Notes under the pieces: generated by a model
Database searches by the model: none
Told to the model about the DNA's origin: nothing
The model's input: the letters and a program-made list of their open reading frames with translations, nothing else
NCBI RefSeq assembly: GCF_026151395.1
Contig: NZ_JAMQPV010000001.1
Coordinates: 434,001-498,000, forward strand
Length of the DNA: 64,000 bases
From: Leptospira limi
GTDB taxonomy: Bacteria > Spirochaetota > Leptospiria > Leptospirales > Leptospiraceae
Direction of reading: 5' to 3'
Translations under genes and position numbers: made by a program
Shown: in pieces, positions 46,183-54,732 of the stretch
Position numbering within the stretch: the stretch's first letter is position 1
Layout: each line of letters opens with the position of its first letter

Positions 46183-46785
46183 TTACTCTCCTACTTTATT
46201 AGAATAGACGAATGAAACCGAGTCATTCTGACCAAGTTCTCTAAAAAAACAAGAATAATAACCAGTATGGCAGGCAGCTCCCACTTGGTCGGCGACATAC
46301 TGCACAAAAAAAGGATTCGTATGGAGGTAAATCTGTTTGAGATTTTGCAAATGGCCCGACTCTTCCCCTTTCACCCATTTTCCATTCCTTGAGCGACTAA
46401 AATATGTACCAAAACCTGATTCAATTGCACTAAGCAAACTTTCTTTTTTCCCCCAAGCCAACATCAAATCTTTTCCTGTCAAATCTTGGGCTAAAAAAGG
46501 GGAGAGTGGTGGCATTGAATTTACTAATGTTTCCAATTCATTCTGACTGAGTAATAATTTACCATTTTCCCATAACATTTGCTTGGTGGATAATTTTACA
46601 GAAGAATCAATTTCTAAAAAACAATCTTCGTCACAATCGACAAACAATTGATTTTTTTCGAAATCAAAATCTTGGATCATAGACACAGTTTGTTTTGAAT
46701 TCAAAACTTTCACGGATACATCGTGGGATAAAAAATTAGGTTTTGTTAGGATCACAATATCTTTGTCACTTGGAATTTGGATCAT
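46183..46785 (-). CDS. HisI-like protein (phosphoribosyl-AMP cyclohydrolase fold), atypical metal site
   Basis: A 200-aa protein. Residues about 85-200 are HisI-like: LMLAWGKKESL, GFGTYFSRSRNGKWVKGEESGHLQ, GAACHTGYYSCFF. HisI normally has D-C-D-x-D between the last two segments to bind Mg2+ and Zn2+; here that position reads LHTNPFF. A DCDED sequence occurs instead at residues 50-54 of the 80-residue N-terminal extension. The ATG at 46785 follows GAGG by eight bases. Histidine-pathway activity is therefore doubtful. It lies in an operon with metG and a cyclase, not with his genes. Confidence 0.78.
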   Translation of the reverse strand: MIQIPSDKDIVILTKPNFLSHDVSVKVLNSKQTVSMIQDFDFEKNQLFVDCDEDCFLEIDSSVKLSTKQMLWENGKLLLSQNELETLVNSMPPLSPFLAQDLTGKDLMLAWGKKESLLSAIESGFGTYFSRSRNGKWVKGEESGHLQNLKQIYLHTNPFFVQYVADQVGAACHTGYYSCFFRELGQNDSVSFVYSNKVGE

Positions 46786-46787
46786 GA

Positions 46788-48080
46788 TCAAACCTCAATT
46801 GCTAGGATTTCGGTAGTTTTTGTCTTACCACGTAAAGAAAGAGTACCCATTGTTTTAATTTTTAATGTCTGCCTGAATTCTAAAGATGTATGGTCATATA
46901 ATTCTCTTGAGATTAAAAAATTACGTTTTAGTTCCTTACCCAAGGCTTCAAGTCGACTAGCTGCATTGACTGTGTCACCGATCACTGTATATTCTAGCCG
47001 TTTTTCAACCCCTACATTTCCAACAATAACTAAACCATAGTGAATCCCTATTCGGATGGAGATAGATTTTTCTCCATTGGATTCTCTCTTTTGATTCCAG
47101 GCAGCTAATGCTTGTATCATGGAGATTCCGGCTTTTATTGAGTTAGTTGCATCATCTTTAGAAGGAATCGGAGTTCCAAAAGTAACCATCATCCCATCGC
47201 CAATGAATTTATCTAAGGTACCATGATTTTGGAATACTATCTCTAACATAAAACTATGGTATTCGGATAAAAGTGACATGGTTTTTTCAGGACCTAATGT
47301 TTCTGAAATTTGAGTAAAATTGGCAATATCACAGAATAAAACAGCAACCGTAGATTCCTTTCCACCAGGTTTGAAAAATTCGTCCCCTGCTTGGTCTAAT
47401 TCTGCAACTACATTAGGAGAAAAATAACGAGTGAGTTGTGTCATTTTTACTTCATTTGTTACGGCAGAAAGTACAGTTCGCCTAACACGGTAAGTAAGGT
47501 AAGCCAAAAAGAATCCCAAAACTCCTATAATCCCCATGGACATGATGTAGTTGTTTACATGTGCAGCTGGACCAAGGAAAGCTTCCTTAAAACTCTCTGT
47601 ACTGATAAACCTAGGGTCCTGTTGGGCATACACTAAAATCCCAGCTTGGCTTATCACAACTCCCAAAGCATATAACATTGGATACATGGGTTGTATGCTA
47701 AATGCATTGATGATTAGTGTTCCTGCAATGATAAAGTGCAGATAAGTTTTAATGAGATAGGTTCTTGGAACTTGGGATTCTCCACCCACAGCATTATACC
47801 ATATAAAAGGTAAAATTGTGATGATCACCAAATCGATCACAACACAAAACAAACCAACAAATGAAACGAATTTACCTTTCTTCAAGAATTTTGAAAGTAT
47901 ATACAAAACTACATTCAGCCCTACAGAAATTAATGTAATCGTAAATAATTCGGAAAGGGATTGAGCAACAAAGAAAGTTCCTATAGTAAGGAGACTGAAT
48001 ATAATCATTTTCCCATAGAGACTAAATTTAATCCCTTGGATTTCTTTTTCCCTTAATATTTGTTCTGACTTTGTTGGCAT
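46788..48080 (-). CDS. Class III adenylate cyclase with membrane domain
   Basis: A 430-aa protein. About six spans lie in residues 20-210, followed by a cytoplasmic cyclase domain. Metal-binding Asp residues are in VLFCDIANFTQ and FIGDGMMVTF. The adenine-selecting Lys lies in TLDKFIGD and an Asp in VIGDTVNAASRLEAL, which also supplies the transition-state Asn and Arg. These favour ATP over GTP. An alternative is guanylate cyclase. It starts four bases after metG stops and is followed by the HisI-like gene after two bases, so cAMP output may be tied to this operon. Confidence 0.9.
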   Translation of the reverse strand: MPTKSEQILREKEIQGIKFSLYGKMIIFSLLTIGTFFVAQSLSELFTITLISVGLNVVLYILSKFLKKGKFVSFVGLFCVVIDLVIITILPFIWYNAVGGESQVPRTYLIKTYLHFIIAGTLIINAFSIQPMYPMLYALGVVISQAGILVYAQQDPRFISTESFKEAFLGPAAHVNNYIMSMGIIGVLGFFLAYLTYRVRRTVLSAVTNEVKMTQLTRYFSPNVVAELDQAGDEFFKPGGKESTVAVLFCDIANFTQISETLGPEKTMSLLSEYHSFMLEIVFQNHGTLDKFIGDGMMVTFGTPIPSKDDATNSIKAGISMIQALAAWNQKRESNGEKSISIRIGIHYGLVIVGNVGVEKRLEYTVIGDTVNAASRLEALGKELKRNFLISRELYDHTSLEFRQTLKIKTMGTLSLRGKTKTTEILAIEV

Positions 48081-48084
48081 GAAT

Positions 48085-50130
48085 TTATTTCAAAAGATCA
48101 CCAGGATTTGCATCTCGATCTGGAACAAATAAAGATAAAGTTTTTTCTTTACCTGATGCAAGTAACATCGCTTCTGATAATCCAAATTTCATTTGGCGTG
48201 GTTTTAAATTGGCAACAACAACTACTTTTTTACCAACTAACTCTTCGGCTGAATAACTTGCTTTGATTCCCGCAAATACGTTTTTGATTCCTTTTTCTCC
48301 TAAATCTACTTTTACAAACAAAAGTTTGTCGGCACCTTCGACGGGATTTGCTTCTTTGATAAGGCCCACTCGCAGTTCCACTTTGGACAATTCATCGATG
48401 GTAATAAATCCATCCTCGGAAACTGTACCTACTTTTGTTTCGTTTGTATTTGACTTATTTGGTTCCTGTTTTGATGGACTAGGATTTGATTTTTCAAAGG
48501 CTTCTTTTGTTTCTGAGATCATAAGTGAAATATTTTTTTCCTCAACTCGTTTGGATAACATTTGGTATGGGCCAAGAGTTTTGTTTTCAATGGTTTCAGA
48601 CAGATTTAAAAAATTTAAATCCGGAACTTGGAATAATTCCTTAATTGCTATTGCAATTTTTGGAGTCACGGGAGCCAAGTAGGTGAATAGGATTTTTGCA
48701 CAATGGAGAGAAGTTGTGACAATCTCCCTTGCTTTTTCCACATCCGTTTTAATTAAGTTCCATGGTGCATAATCATTTACATATTTGTTTACTTTATCAC
48801 CTAGACCTGTAATTTCACGCATCACCTTAGAATAGTTACGTGATTCATAGGCATCCCTGATTTCAGTTTCTTTATCGAGCAATTCAGAGACTAAGGTTTT
48901 TCCTTCGACTGATAATGTTCCAAGTTTACGATCCATCTTGTCCAAAATTGATGTAGAAACTCTTGATACCAAATTTACTAAATTTCCAATTAGGTCGGAA
49001 TTCACACGGGAAACAAAATCATCAAAGGAGATGTCGACATCTTCCATACCAGAGCTAAGTCGACATGCCATATAAAAACGGAAGTGTTCAATATCCAAAT
49101 GTTTCGCAAACGTGGAAGCATTGATAAATGTTCCACGAGACTTTGACATCTTTTCTCCGTTCACTGTTAAGAATCCATGTACATTCAATTGATTCGGAGC
49201 TTTGTAACCAGAACCCATAAGCATCGCTGGCCAAAACAAACCATGGAAATACAAAATATCTTTTCCTATAAAATGGACAATCTCCCCTTTTCCATCTTTC
49301 CAAAACTCATTGAATTTTTTCTCATCCTTTAGGTGATTTAAAGAGGAAGCCATATATCCAATAGGCGCATCTAACCAAACGTAAAAGTATTTGTTTTCTT
49401 CTTCTGGGATCGCAAAACCAAAGTAAGGACCATCACGGCTGATGTCCCACTCTTGCAAACCGGATGTAAACCATTCTTGTAATTTCTTTTGGGCACCTTC
49501 GTTCAAACGGTTCCCTTCTTCCATCCAAGTTTTTAATTGGTTTTGGAAGTCTTGTAATTTAAAGAACAAATGTTTTGATTCTTTTAAGACAGGAGTGGTT
49601 CCACAAATGGAACAATAGGAATCTTTTAAGTCTTTTGGTGAGTAACTAGTTCCACAAACTTCACAAGAATCACCATATTGGTCTTTTGCTCCACATTTTG
49701 GACAAGTCCCTTTGATGAAACGGTCAGGTAAAAACATTTTGTCATGTTCGCAATACGACTGTTCAATGTTCCGAGCAACAATATGTCCATTTTTTTTGAG
49801 GGTTAAATAAATTGATTCCGAGAACTTTCGATTTTCCTCAGAATTGGTTGTGTAATAATTATCATACTCCACTCCAAACGAAGTCAGATCTTTATAATGT
49901 TCCTTTTGTACTTCCTCAATCATGGACTCAGGGGTTTTTCCTGCTTTTTTAGCGGCAATCATGATGGGAGTTCCATGTGTATCATCCGCGCAGAAAAAAT
50001 AACATTCATTTCCAATTAACTTTTGGAATCGCACCCAAATGTCTGTTTGGACAGCTTCTAATATATGACCTAGGTGGATAGAGCCGTTTGCGTAGGGCAA
50101 AGCACTTGTAACTAAAATGTGTTTCGACAT
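48085..50130 (-). CDS. metG: Methionyl-tRNA synthetase
   Basis: Charges tRNA-Met. The 681-aa protein has ALPYANGSIHLGH (HIGH motif), a zinc knuckle region with CPKCGAKDQYGDSCEVCG and YCSICG, KMSKSRGTF (KMSKS) and an anticodon-binding helical domain. A C-terminal EMAP/Trbp111-type tRNA-binding domain runs from about residue 575 (ELSKVELRVGLIKEANPVEG). It is joined by a Ser/Asn/Lys-rich linker. It heads a minus-strand operon with the cyclase, HisI-like and rhodanese genes. Confidence 0.97.
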   Translation of the reverse strand: MSKHILVTSALPYANGSIHLGHILEAVQTDIWVRFQKLIGNECYFFCADDTHGTPIMIAAKKAGKTPESMIEEVQKEHYKDLTSFGVEYDNYYTTNSEENRKFSESIYLTLKKNGHIVARNIEQSYCEHDKMFLPDRFIKGTCPKCGAKDQYGDSCEVCGTSYSPKDLKDSYCSICGTTPVLKESKHLFFKLQDFQNQLKTWMEEGNRLNEGAQKKLQEWFTSGLQEWDISRDGPYFGFAIPEEENKYFYVWLDAPIGYMASSLNHLKDEKKFNEFWKDGKGEIVHFIGKDILYFHGLFWPAMLMGSGYKAPNQLNVHGFLTVNGEKMSKSRGTFINASTFAKHLDIEHFRFYMACRLSSGMEDVDISFDDFVSRVNSDLIGNLVNLVSRVSTSILDKMDRKLGTLSVEGKTLVSELLDKETEIRDAYESRNYSKVMREITGLGDKVNKYVNDYAPWNLIKTDVEKAREIVTTSLHCAKILFTYLAPVTPKIAIAIKELFQVPDLNFLNLSETIENKTLGPYQMLSKRVEEKNISLMISETKEAFEKSNPSPSKQEPNKSNTNETKVGTVSEDGFITIDELSKVELRVGLIKEANPVEGADKLLFVKVDLGEKGIKNVFAGIKASYSAEELVGKKVVVVANLKPRQMKFGLSEAMLLASGKEKTLSLFVPDRDANPGDLLK

Positions 50131-50205
50131 AGATTAATTCCAGTTTCCTAACGGGATTTTCCAATTCAGCCTATTTTTGAGAAAAATCAAGAAAAGCGGA
50201 AAAAA

Positions 50206-50742
50206 ATGAAGTTGAAGGAAGGGAGATTCACCATAAACTTCCTGTTTGTTATGGCTAAGAAAATCGTTCAAAATTTGAAACAAGTCAAGGGCAATAAAAA
50301 GAGTCACCCTGAATCCATTCACAAAACCCTCGATATTGAAAGTGACCTACACATTGAATATGCAAAAGTACTTTTGAGTTTGTGGTCCTACGCCTGTAAT
50401 GCGGATGGCCAATTCAAAAAAAAGGAAGGGGAAATCGTTGGTGAATTAGTGAATGTCCTGTTTGAACCAGATTGTCTACTCAGTGGATTCCAATCTCAGA
50501 AAAAACAAGTATTAGAGATTCTTTCCAAAACATTTGATAACCCTCTACCGATGAAAACCATTTCAAAGGTAGTAGCCGACAGTGATGAATATGCTCTAAA
50601 TTTTTTCGAGGATGCAGTATGTATTGTGGCATCTGACGGTTCACTAAACCAAGCAGAAACCCAATTCTTAGAAGACTTAGCGAAAGAATTTAAAATTAGT
50701 ACTATGGATAAAGTAAGAGTCGAAAAAAAATACCTTTCGTAA
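50206..50742 (+). CDS. TerB-like helical protein
   Basis: A 178-aa protein from ATG 50206, preceded by GGAAAAAA; an internal ATG at 50251 is possible. It has two related acidic motifs, YACNADGQFKKKEGEIV and VASDGSLNQAETQFLEDLA, the D-G-x-h-x-x-x-E pattern of TerB/tellurite-resistance helical bundles that bind metal. The N-terminus is Lys-rich. A second tellurite-linked family (TelA) lies at 11 kb. Function is otherwise unknown. Confidence 0.75.
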   Translation: MKLKEGRFTINFLFVMAKKIVQNLKQVKGNKKSHPESIHKTLDIESDLHIEYAKVLLSLWSYACNADGQFKKKEGEIVGELVNVLFEPDCLLSGFQSQKKQVLEILSKTFDNPLPMKTISKVVADSDEYALNFFEDAVCIVASDGSLNQAETQFLEDLAKEFKISTMDKVRVEKKYLS

Positions 50743-50856
50743 GTTTATTACGATACTTTCGTTCTCTGTTATTTGGATTTCATCCTATGATGCAAGACCA
50801 GGGATGGGAAACGATTTGTTATTTGATACCTAAGAATTGGTTTCGCTTTCAGTAAA

Positions 50857-51564
50857 TCATCTTGGTTTCGAATAACAAATCCAATGTCTATCTGAAATCA
50901 TTTCTACATTCAACTTATGGCTCATACGAATCGAAGTAATCATATCAGTTACTTCCTCAATTCGAAAAGCTGCAAACAAACTATTTAGAAAATCTGTTTT
51001 TAAAACTTCTGGTTCATCTTTCGCATAACGCTCCACTAGTTGGTATGCTTCTGATCTTGAGTTGGGACGTAATAAATCGCAAACAAAGATAAAACTATCG
51101 TCATCAATGGACCTCTGGATCGCAGACCAAAACTCAAATGGATTGTGAATGTGATGGAGAAGTGAGTTTGAGAACACTAGTTCAAAACTGGATTCGGGAA
51201 CAAAGTCTTGAATAAGTTCGTTTTTAAAAAACATTTTATTGTTTCTTTTTTCACCGATTAACGTAAAAAGACGCTTCTGACAATAATTTAACATTAATTT
51301 GGAACCATCTAAGTAAGTGAAGTCGGCATTGGGAAATAATGGGAATAATCGAGAAGACATATCTCCAGGCCCACATCCTAAATCTACCACCGAACGTGGC
51401 GAAAATTTAAGAGGAAGTCTGTTTTGAAAATGTTTAATGATCATCGAGTGCGCTGTTTCAAATCCAGCATTCGCATACGAATCCACCTGATTTGGTTCGA
51501 CCATGAGTTCAGGTTCTGGAATGCGAACCAAAGTCTGAAGGTTAGTTTGTTCCCATCTTTTCAT
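50857..51564 (-). CDS. Class I SAM-dependent methyltransferase
   Basis: A 235-aa methyltransferase with motif I VVDLGCGPGDMSSRL, motif II-type acidic residue in FTYLDGSKLML, a motif IV region FELVFSNSLLHHIHNP, and post-motif LRPNSRSEAYQL. The layout matches UbiE/MenG- or TrmN-like small-molecule methyltransferases (methyltransf_25/11). The substrate is unknown. Its ATG lies only 23 bases from that of the divergent lipoprotein gene. Confidence 0.88.
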   Translation of the reverse strand: MKRWEQTNLQTLVRIPEPELMVEPNQVDSYANAGFETAHSMIIKHFQNRLPLKFSPRSVVDLGCGPGDMSSRLFPLFPNADFTYLDGSKLMLNYCQKRLFTLIGEKRNNKMFFKNELIQDFVPESSFELVFSNSLLHHIHNPFEFWSAIQRSIDDDSFIFVCDLLRPNSRSEAYQLVERYAKDEPEVLKTDFLNSLFAAFRIEEVTDMITSIRMSHKLNVEMISDRHWICYSKPR

Positions 51565-51587
51565 TTTGGTATGAGGTACCCTTTTCT

Positions 51588-52061
51588 ATGAAACAAATCA
51601 TTCTTTCCATTCTTTTCTTTGTCTTTTTGACAAATTGTATGCTAACAGAAGGGATTGGTATTCCCACTTATGGCGCTGTAAAAGGATCTGAAGCCAAAAA
51701 AAGAATATCCGATGCAATTTTCGAAGCGGAGTCGACAGCTACTTCATTTTGGTTATCCCAATCCGGTATGAAAGGTGGACAAGGACCAATCTCACCACTT
51801 CTCATCATAAACGGTTTCTTAGCAAAAATTTTGTACTCATACATTTCCAAAATTGAGGATAAAGAATCCTTTATGGAATCGTCGGTTCTACAATGTGAAT
51901 CGGATATTCGCACCAAAGGTGCATTAGTTTTGGGAAGTATCTATGATGGGCTAACAACTACAGGTGGAGTCATAAGAGATGCTTATTTACTTCCTGAGTT
52001 CGCATCCTGTGATTTGGAAAAAACAGGAAAAATAATCACAATCGAACCAATTCGATTATAA
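51588..52061 (+). CDS. TRL-like lipoprotein
   Basis: A 157-aa lipoprotein. The signal ends in FVFLTNCMLTEG, so Cys17 is the lipid site. The mature part has Gly/Thr-rich segments (GIGIPTYGAVKGSEAKKR; KGALVLGSIYDGLTTTGGVIRDAYL) that resemble TRL-type lipoproteins found in several spirochaetes. Two further Cys residues (QCESD, SCDLE) may form a disulfide. It is followed after 12 bases by the serine hydrolase and START-domain genes, in the same direction. Confidence 0.78.
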   Translation: MKQIILSILFFVFLTNCMLTEGIGIPTYGAVKGSEAKKRISDAIFEAESTATSFWLSQSGMKGGQGPISPLLIINGFLAKILYSYISKIEDKESFMESSVLQCESDIRTKGALVLGSIYDGLTTTGGVIRDAYLLPEFASCDLEKTGKIITIEPIRL

Positions 52062-52073
52062 CGAGGTATCAAT

Positions 52074-53330
52074 ATGAATCATAAAAAATTAATTGGAATC
52101 GCCTTTACAAGTGTATCTTTGTTTTTGTTTCAATGCCAAAAGCCTGTTTCAACTGACAAAGATACACAAGCAACATTAATCGCTGGAATTTTTGGATCCT
52201 GTTTTAGTTTGGATTCTTGTTTTGACCAATACGCAAGAACAACAGATGAAGGTGCAAGTTTCCAAGTCTTTGATCAAAATGGATCTCGGATTTATGCGAG
52301 ACAATCTGTACTCGATTATAGCACTTATAAACCAATTGCTTCTGGATCCAAGTGGGTCACCGCAATTACAGCTATGAGAGTCATAGATTGTAACACAAAT
52401 AGTGGTACATATGCACAATGCGGGACAGTAACAACTGGAACATGTAATAATGGTGCTGTCGGTGGGGCAATTTCTTTATCTCGTACAACAGCACAAGTGT
52501 TAGGTTGGACAGGAACATATGCAAACGTCACCTTACGCCAATTACTTTCTTTTACTTCTGGATTGAATGCGGGGGGTGGTAATGGATCTGGGCAGGCTAC
52601 CTGTATCTCTACCTTACCAGTTGGTGCTACATCCACCCAAAAAGATACCTGTGTAGGCGAGATTCGAGACCAATCAACTGGAACCCCTGGAGCCTTATTC
52701 CAATACAATTCCAACCATATGGCTGTCGCACAACGTATGTTAGAAGTTGCTTGTAACAAAACTTGGGACACAATTTACACTCAGTTAATCCTAACTCCAC
52801 TTGGATGGGATGCAAGCCAAGCAATTTGGCGAGGGAATTCTAGAGGGGGAACCGATACCGATGGAAGTTTGTCTGGGGCATATGGATTATCCATTTCTCC
52901 GGAACATTATGCACGTATGTTGAACGCACTTTTGACCAATGGAACTGCTAAAAACTCCTCTGGTGGAAATATAACAAATTTTTTATCAACAACGTCCGTA
53001 ACAGAGATTTTGTCTGACCAATACAATGGAGCAAAGATTGGATATTCACAATTTTCTGCATTTGGATACCGATGGCAATATGGATTGGGAAATTGGAGAT
53101 TTTGTACGGTTACGGATGTTCCCGCAGAATGTGATAAAGACTTGATTTCCCATAGTATAGGAATCAATGGTTTTTACCCTTGGTTGGATCGAAATCGAAA
53201 TTACATGGCGATCTTAGCAGTAAATAATATTGGTAGAAAAAATGGATTGAGTTTGTTACCACCTTCTTCAACCTCATTATTCTTTGCTGAAACAGTGAGA
53301 CCAATCATTCATTCACAAATAGGCAGGTAA
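52074..53330 (+). CDS. Serine hydrolase of the beta-lactamase/DD-peptidase family, lipoprotein
   Basis: A 418-aa lipoprotein (signal ending SVSLFLFQCQKP). The beta-lactamase-like fold has the S-x-x-K nucleophile in IASGSKWVTAIT, a Tyr/Asn motif region FQYNSNHMAV and the late HSIGINGFYPW segment taking the K-T-G position. This fits class C-like esterases or DD-peptidases (EstB, Pab87 type), not a true penicillinase. Several cysteines (SCFSLDSC, DCNT) suggest disulfides. GAGG precedes the ATG. It lies two bases before the START-domain gene. Confidence 0.85.
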   Translation: MNHKKLIGIAFTSVSLFLFQCQKPVSTDKDTQATLIAGIFGSCFSLDSCFDQYARTTDEGASFQVFDQNGSRIYARQSVLDYSTYKPIASGSKWVTAITAMRVIDCNTNSGTYAQCGTVTTGTCNNGAVGGAISLSRTTAQVLGWTGTYANVTLRQLLSFTSGLNAGGGNGSGQATCISTLPVGATSTQKDTCVGEIRDQSTGTPGALFQYNSNHMAVAQRMLEVACNKTWDTIYTQLILTPLGWDASQAIWRGNSRGGTDTDGSLSGAYGLSISPEHYARMLNALLTNGTAKNSSGGNITNFLSTTSVTEILSDQYNGAKIGYSQFSAFGYRWQYGLGNWRFCTVTDVPAECDKDLISHSIGINGFYPWLDRNRNYMAILAVNNIGRKNGLSLLPPSSTSLFFAETVRPIIHSQIGR

Positions 53331-53332
53331 CC

Positions 53333-54019
53333 ATGATCCAAAAACAAACAGTTTTCAAATTCATACTAGGATGTTTCCTATTCGTTCAATTGATTCCACT
53401 CTTGGCACAAACACCAGAGTGGTCAGAATCAAAACGTAAAAAAGGAATCCAAGTTCTAACAAGACCAGTCGCTGGCTCCAATATCGAAGAGTTTTTAGGT
53501 AAAACAGAAGTTGATGCTTCGATTTCCCAAGTGATTGCCTTACTTGTGGATCCACAATCTTGTAAAAACTTATACCACCAATGCAAAGAGCTGACAGTTC
53601 TTTCTGGATCCGAAAAAAAATCATCTGTATATCTAAGGAATGGAGCACCATGGCCTGTCAATGACCGAGATGTCATTATGGATCGTAGTTTTGATCAAAA
53701 TGATAAAACTCTCACAACTACAATGAAAATGAAACGATTGGATTCAAATGCAAAATCTGCACCTTCTGGTGTGACACGAATGCCAGCGTTTGAAGGGTAT
53801 TGGAAACTCACTCCCTTAGCCAATGGGAAACTCAAAATTGAGTACCAAGCACATTTTGAGCCAGGTGGATCTGTACCACAATCAGTCATCAACCTAGTAC
53901 TAACAGACACTCCTTACGAAACTCTATTAAACTTAAAATCATTGGTCGAACAAGGAAAACACAAAGAAGCAAAATATGATTGGATTAAGGAACCTACAGT
54001 TACGAACCCATCTAATTAG
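53333..54019 (+). CDS. Exported START-domain lipid-binding protein
   Basis: A 228-aa protein with a signal peptide (FILGCFLFVQLIPLLAQ) and a START/SRPBCC fold. The fold is seen in IEEFLGKTEVDASISQVIALLVDP, YLRNGAPWPVNDRDVIM (the W-P-x-x-x-R-D START hallmark), GYWKLTPLANGKLKIEYQ and VINLVLTDTPYETLLNLK. Such proteins bind a lipid in a closed groove. It is co-directional with the lipoprotein and serine hydrolase genes, which suggests a lipid or envelope role. A strong hairpin lies downstream. Confidence 0.9.
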   Translation: MIQKQTVFKFILGCFLFVQLIPLLAQTPEWSESKRKKGIQVLTRPVAGSNIEEFLGKTEVDASISQVIALLVDPQSCKNLYHQCKELTVLSGSEKKSSVYLRNGAPWPVNDRDVIMDRSFDQNDKTLTTTMKMKRLDSNAKSAPSGVTRMPAFEGYWKLTPLANGKLKIEYQAHFEPGGSVPQSVINLVLTDTPYETLLNLKSLVEQGKHKEAKYDWIKEPTVTNPSN

Positions 54020-54044
54020 TTTTATATAAAAACAAATATTGAAC

Positions 54045-54079
54045 CCTATGAATCCATGAATGATGAATGGATTCGTAGG
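54045..54079. terminator. Hairpin terminator between convergent genes
   Basis: CCTATGAATCCAT (54045-54057) pairs with ATGGATTCGTAGG (54067-54079), thirteen pairs with a single G-U and a nine-base loop. It ends one base before the stop codon of the minus-strand gene. T-rich sequence on the far side supports minus-strand termination. Confidence 0.65.
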
Positions 54080-54709
54080 TTAAAAAGCAGTTCGAAGCCC
54101 ATAAGAAACAAAGTTGGAACCACAGTTTGGATCAGGTGGACAGTACAATCCAAATACTCCAGAACGATGGTGGATCCGTAAAAATAATTCTGTTTTTCGT
54201 TCAATCGGAAGGTAAGTGCTGACTTCTACCATCATATAATTGAGAAGTGCCCTCGATTCAATCGCATCCTTTTGTATACCCGATTCCCAATAATATCCCT
54301 TGGCCTTATTTTCGAATTTTGGATTTTCAGATGCTAAAGATAATCCTTCTCCTAAGGATAAACTAATCGGAGAATCATAGATACGATTGATTTTAATAAT
54401 GTAGAATGTATTTGTTTCCCAATGGTTCATTCCACTAAAATGTTTCGTGATGTTTGTTTCCCATAAAAAATCAAACCAACGAATTCGATAATCCAACGGC
54501 CGACTAACACCAATTGTACCTATATAAGATTCTTTATAGTCTGTTTTTTGCCGAAAAACAATTGGGATCAGGTCTGTGGTTGTAAAAATCCCTCCATACA
54601 AAACAATATTCCAATTTTCTTTCGGAATGGATACTGAACTAAGGAATTGAAACGGAAGGAAAAAAATACTAAGCAAAAAAGTTTGGACTGTAATTTTTGA
54701 GAGTCTCAT
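54080..54709 (-). CDS. PagL-like (lipid A 3-O-deacylase fold) outer-membrane protein
   Basis: A 209-aa exported protein with a signal peptide (ITVQTFLLSIFFLPFQF) and an alternating beta-strand pattern of an eight-strand barrel. The C-terminus has LFLRIHHRSGVFG and SNFVSYGLRTAF. A His-x-Ser near the C-terminus and a terminal Phe match PagL/acyloxyacyl hydrolases, where the His-Ser-Glu triad removes an acyl chain from lipid A. The assignment rests on that motif and needs a profile search. It lies downstream of a lipoprotein gene in an operon. ATG 54709 is used; a TTG three codons upstream is possible. Confidence 0.6.
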   Translation of the reverse strand: MRLSKITVQTFLLSIFFLPFQFLSSVSIPKENWNIVLYGGIFTTTDLIPIVFRQKTDYKESYIGTIGVSRPLDYRIRWFDFLWETNITKHFSGMNHWETNTFYIIKINRIYDSPISLSLGEGLSLASENPKFENKAKGYYWESGIQKDAIESRALLNYMMVEVSTYLPIERKTELFLRIHHRSGVFGLYCPPDPNCGSNFVSYGLRTAF

Positions 54710-54732
54710 TTGTATCAATTGAACTTACATGA

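Noticed and set aside
48263..48682. 139-codon plus-strand open frame
   Set aside because: Antisense to the metG C-terminal domain; Ser/Phe-rich shadow composition.
52325..52771. 148-codon minus-strand open frame
   Set aside because: Antisense to the serine hydrolase with S-x-x-K and lipobox evidence; no start context or motif of its own.
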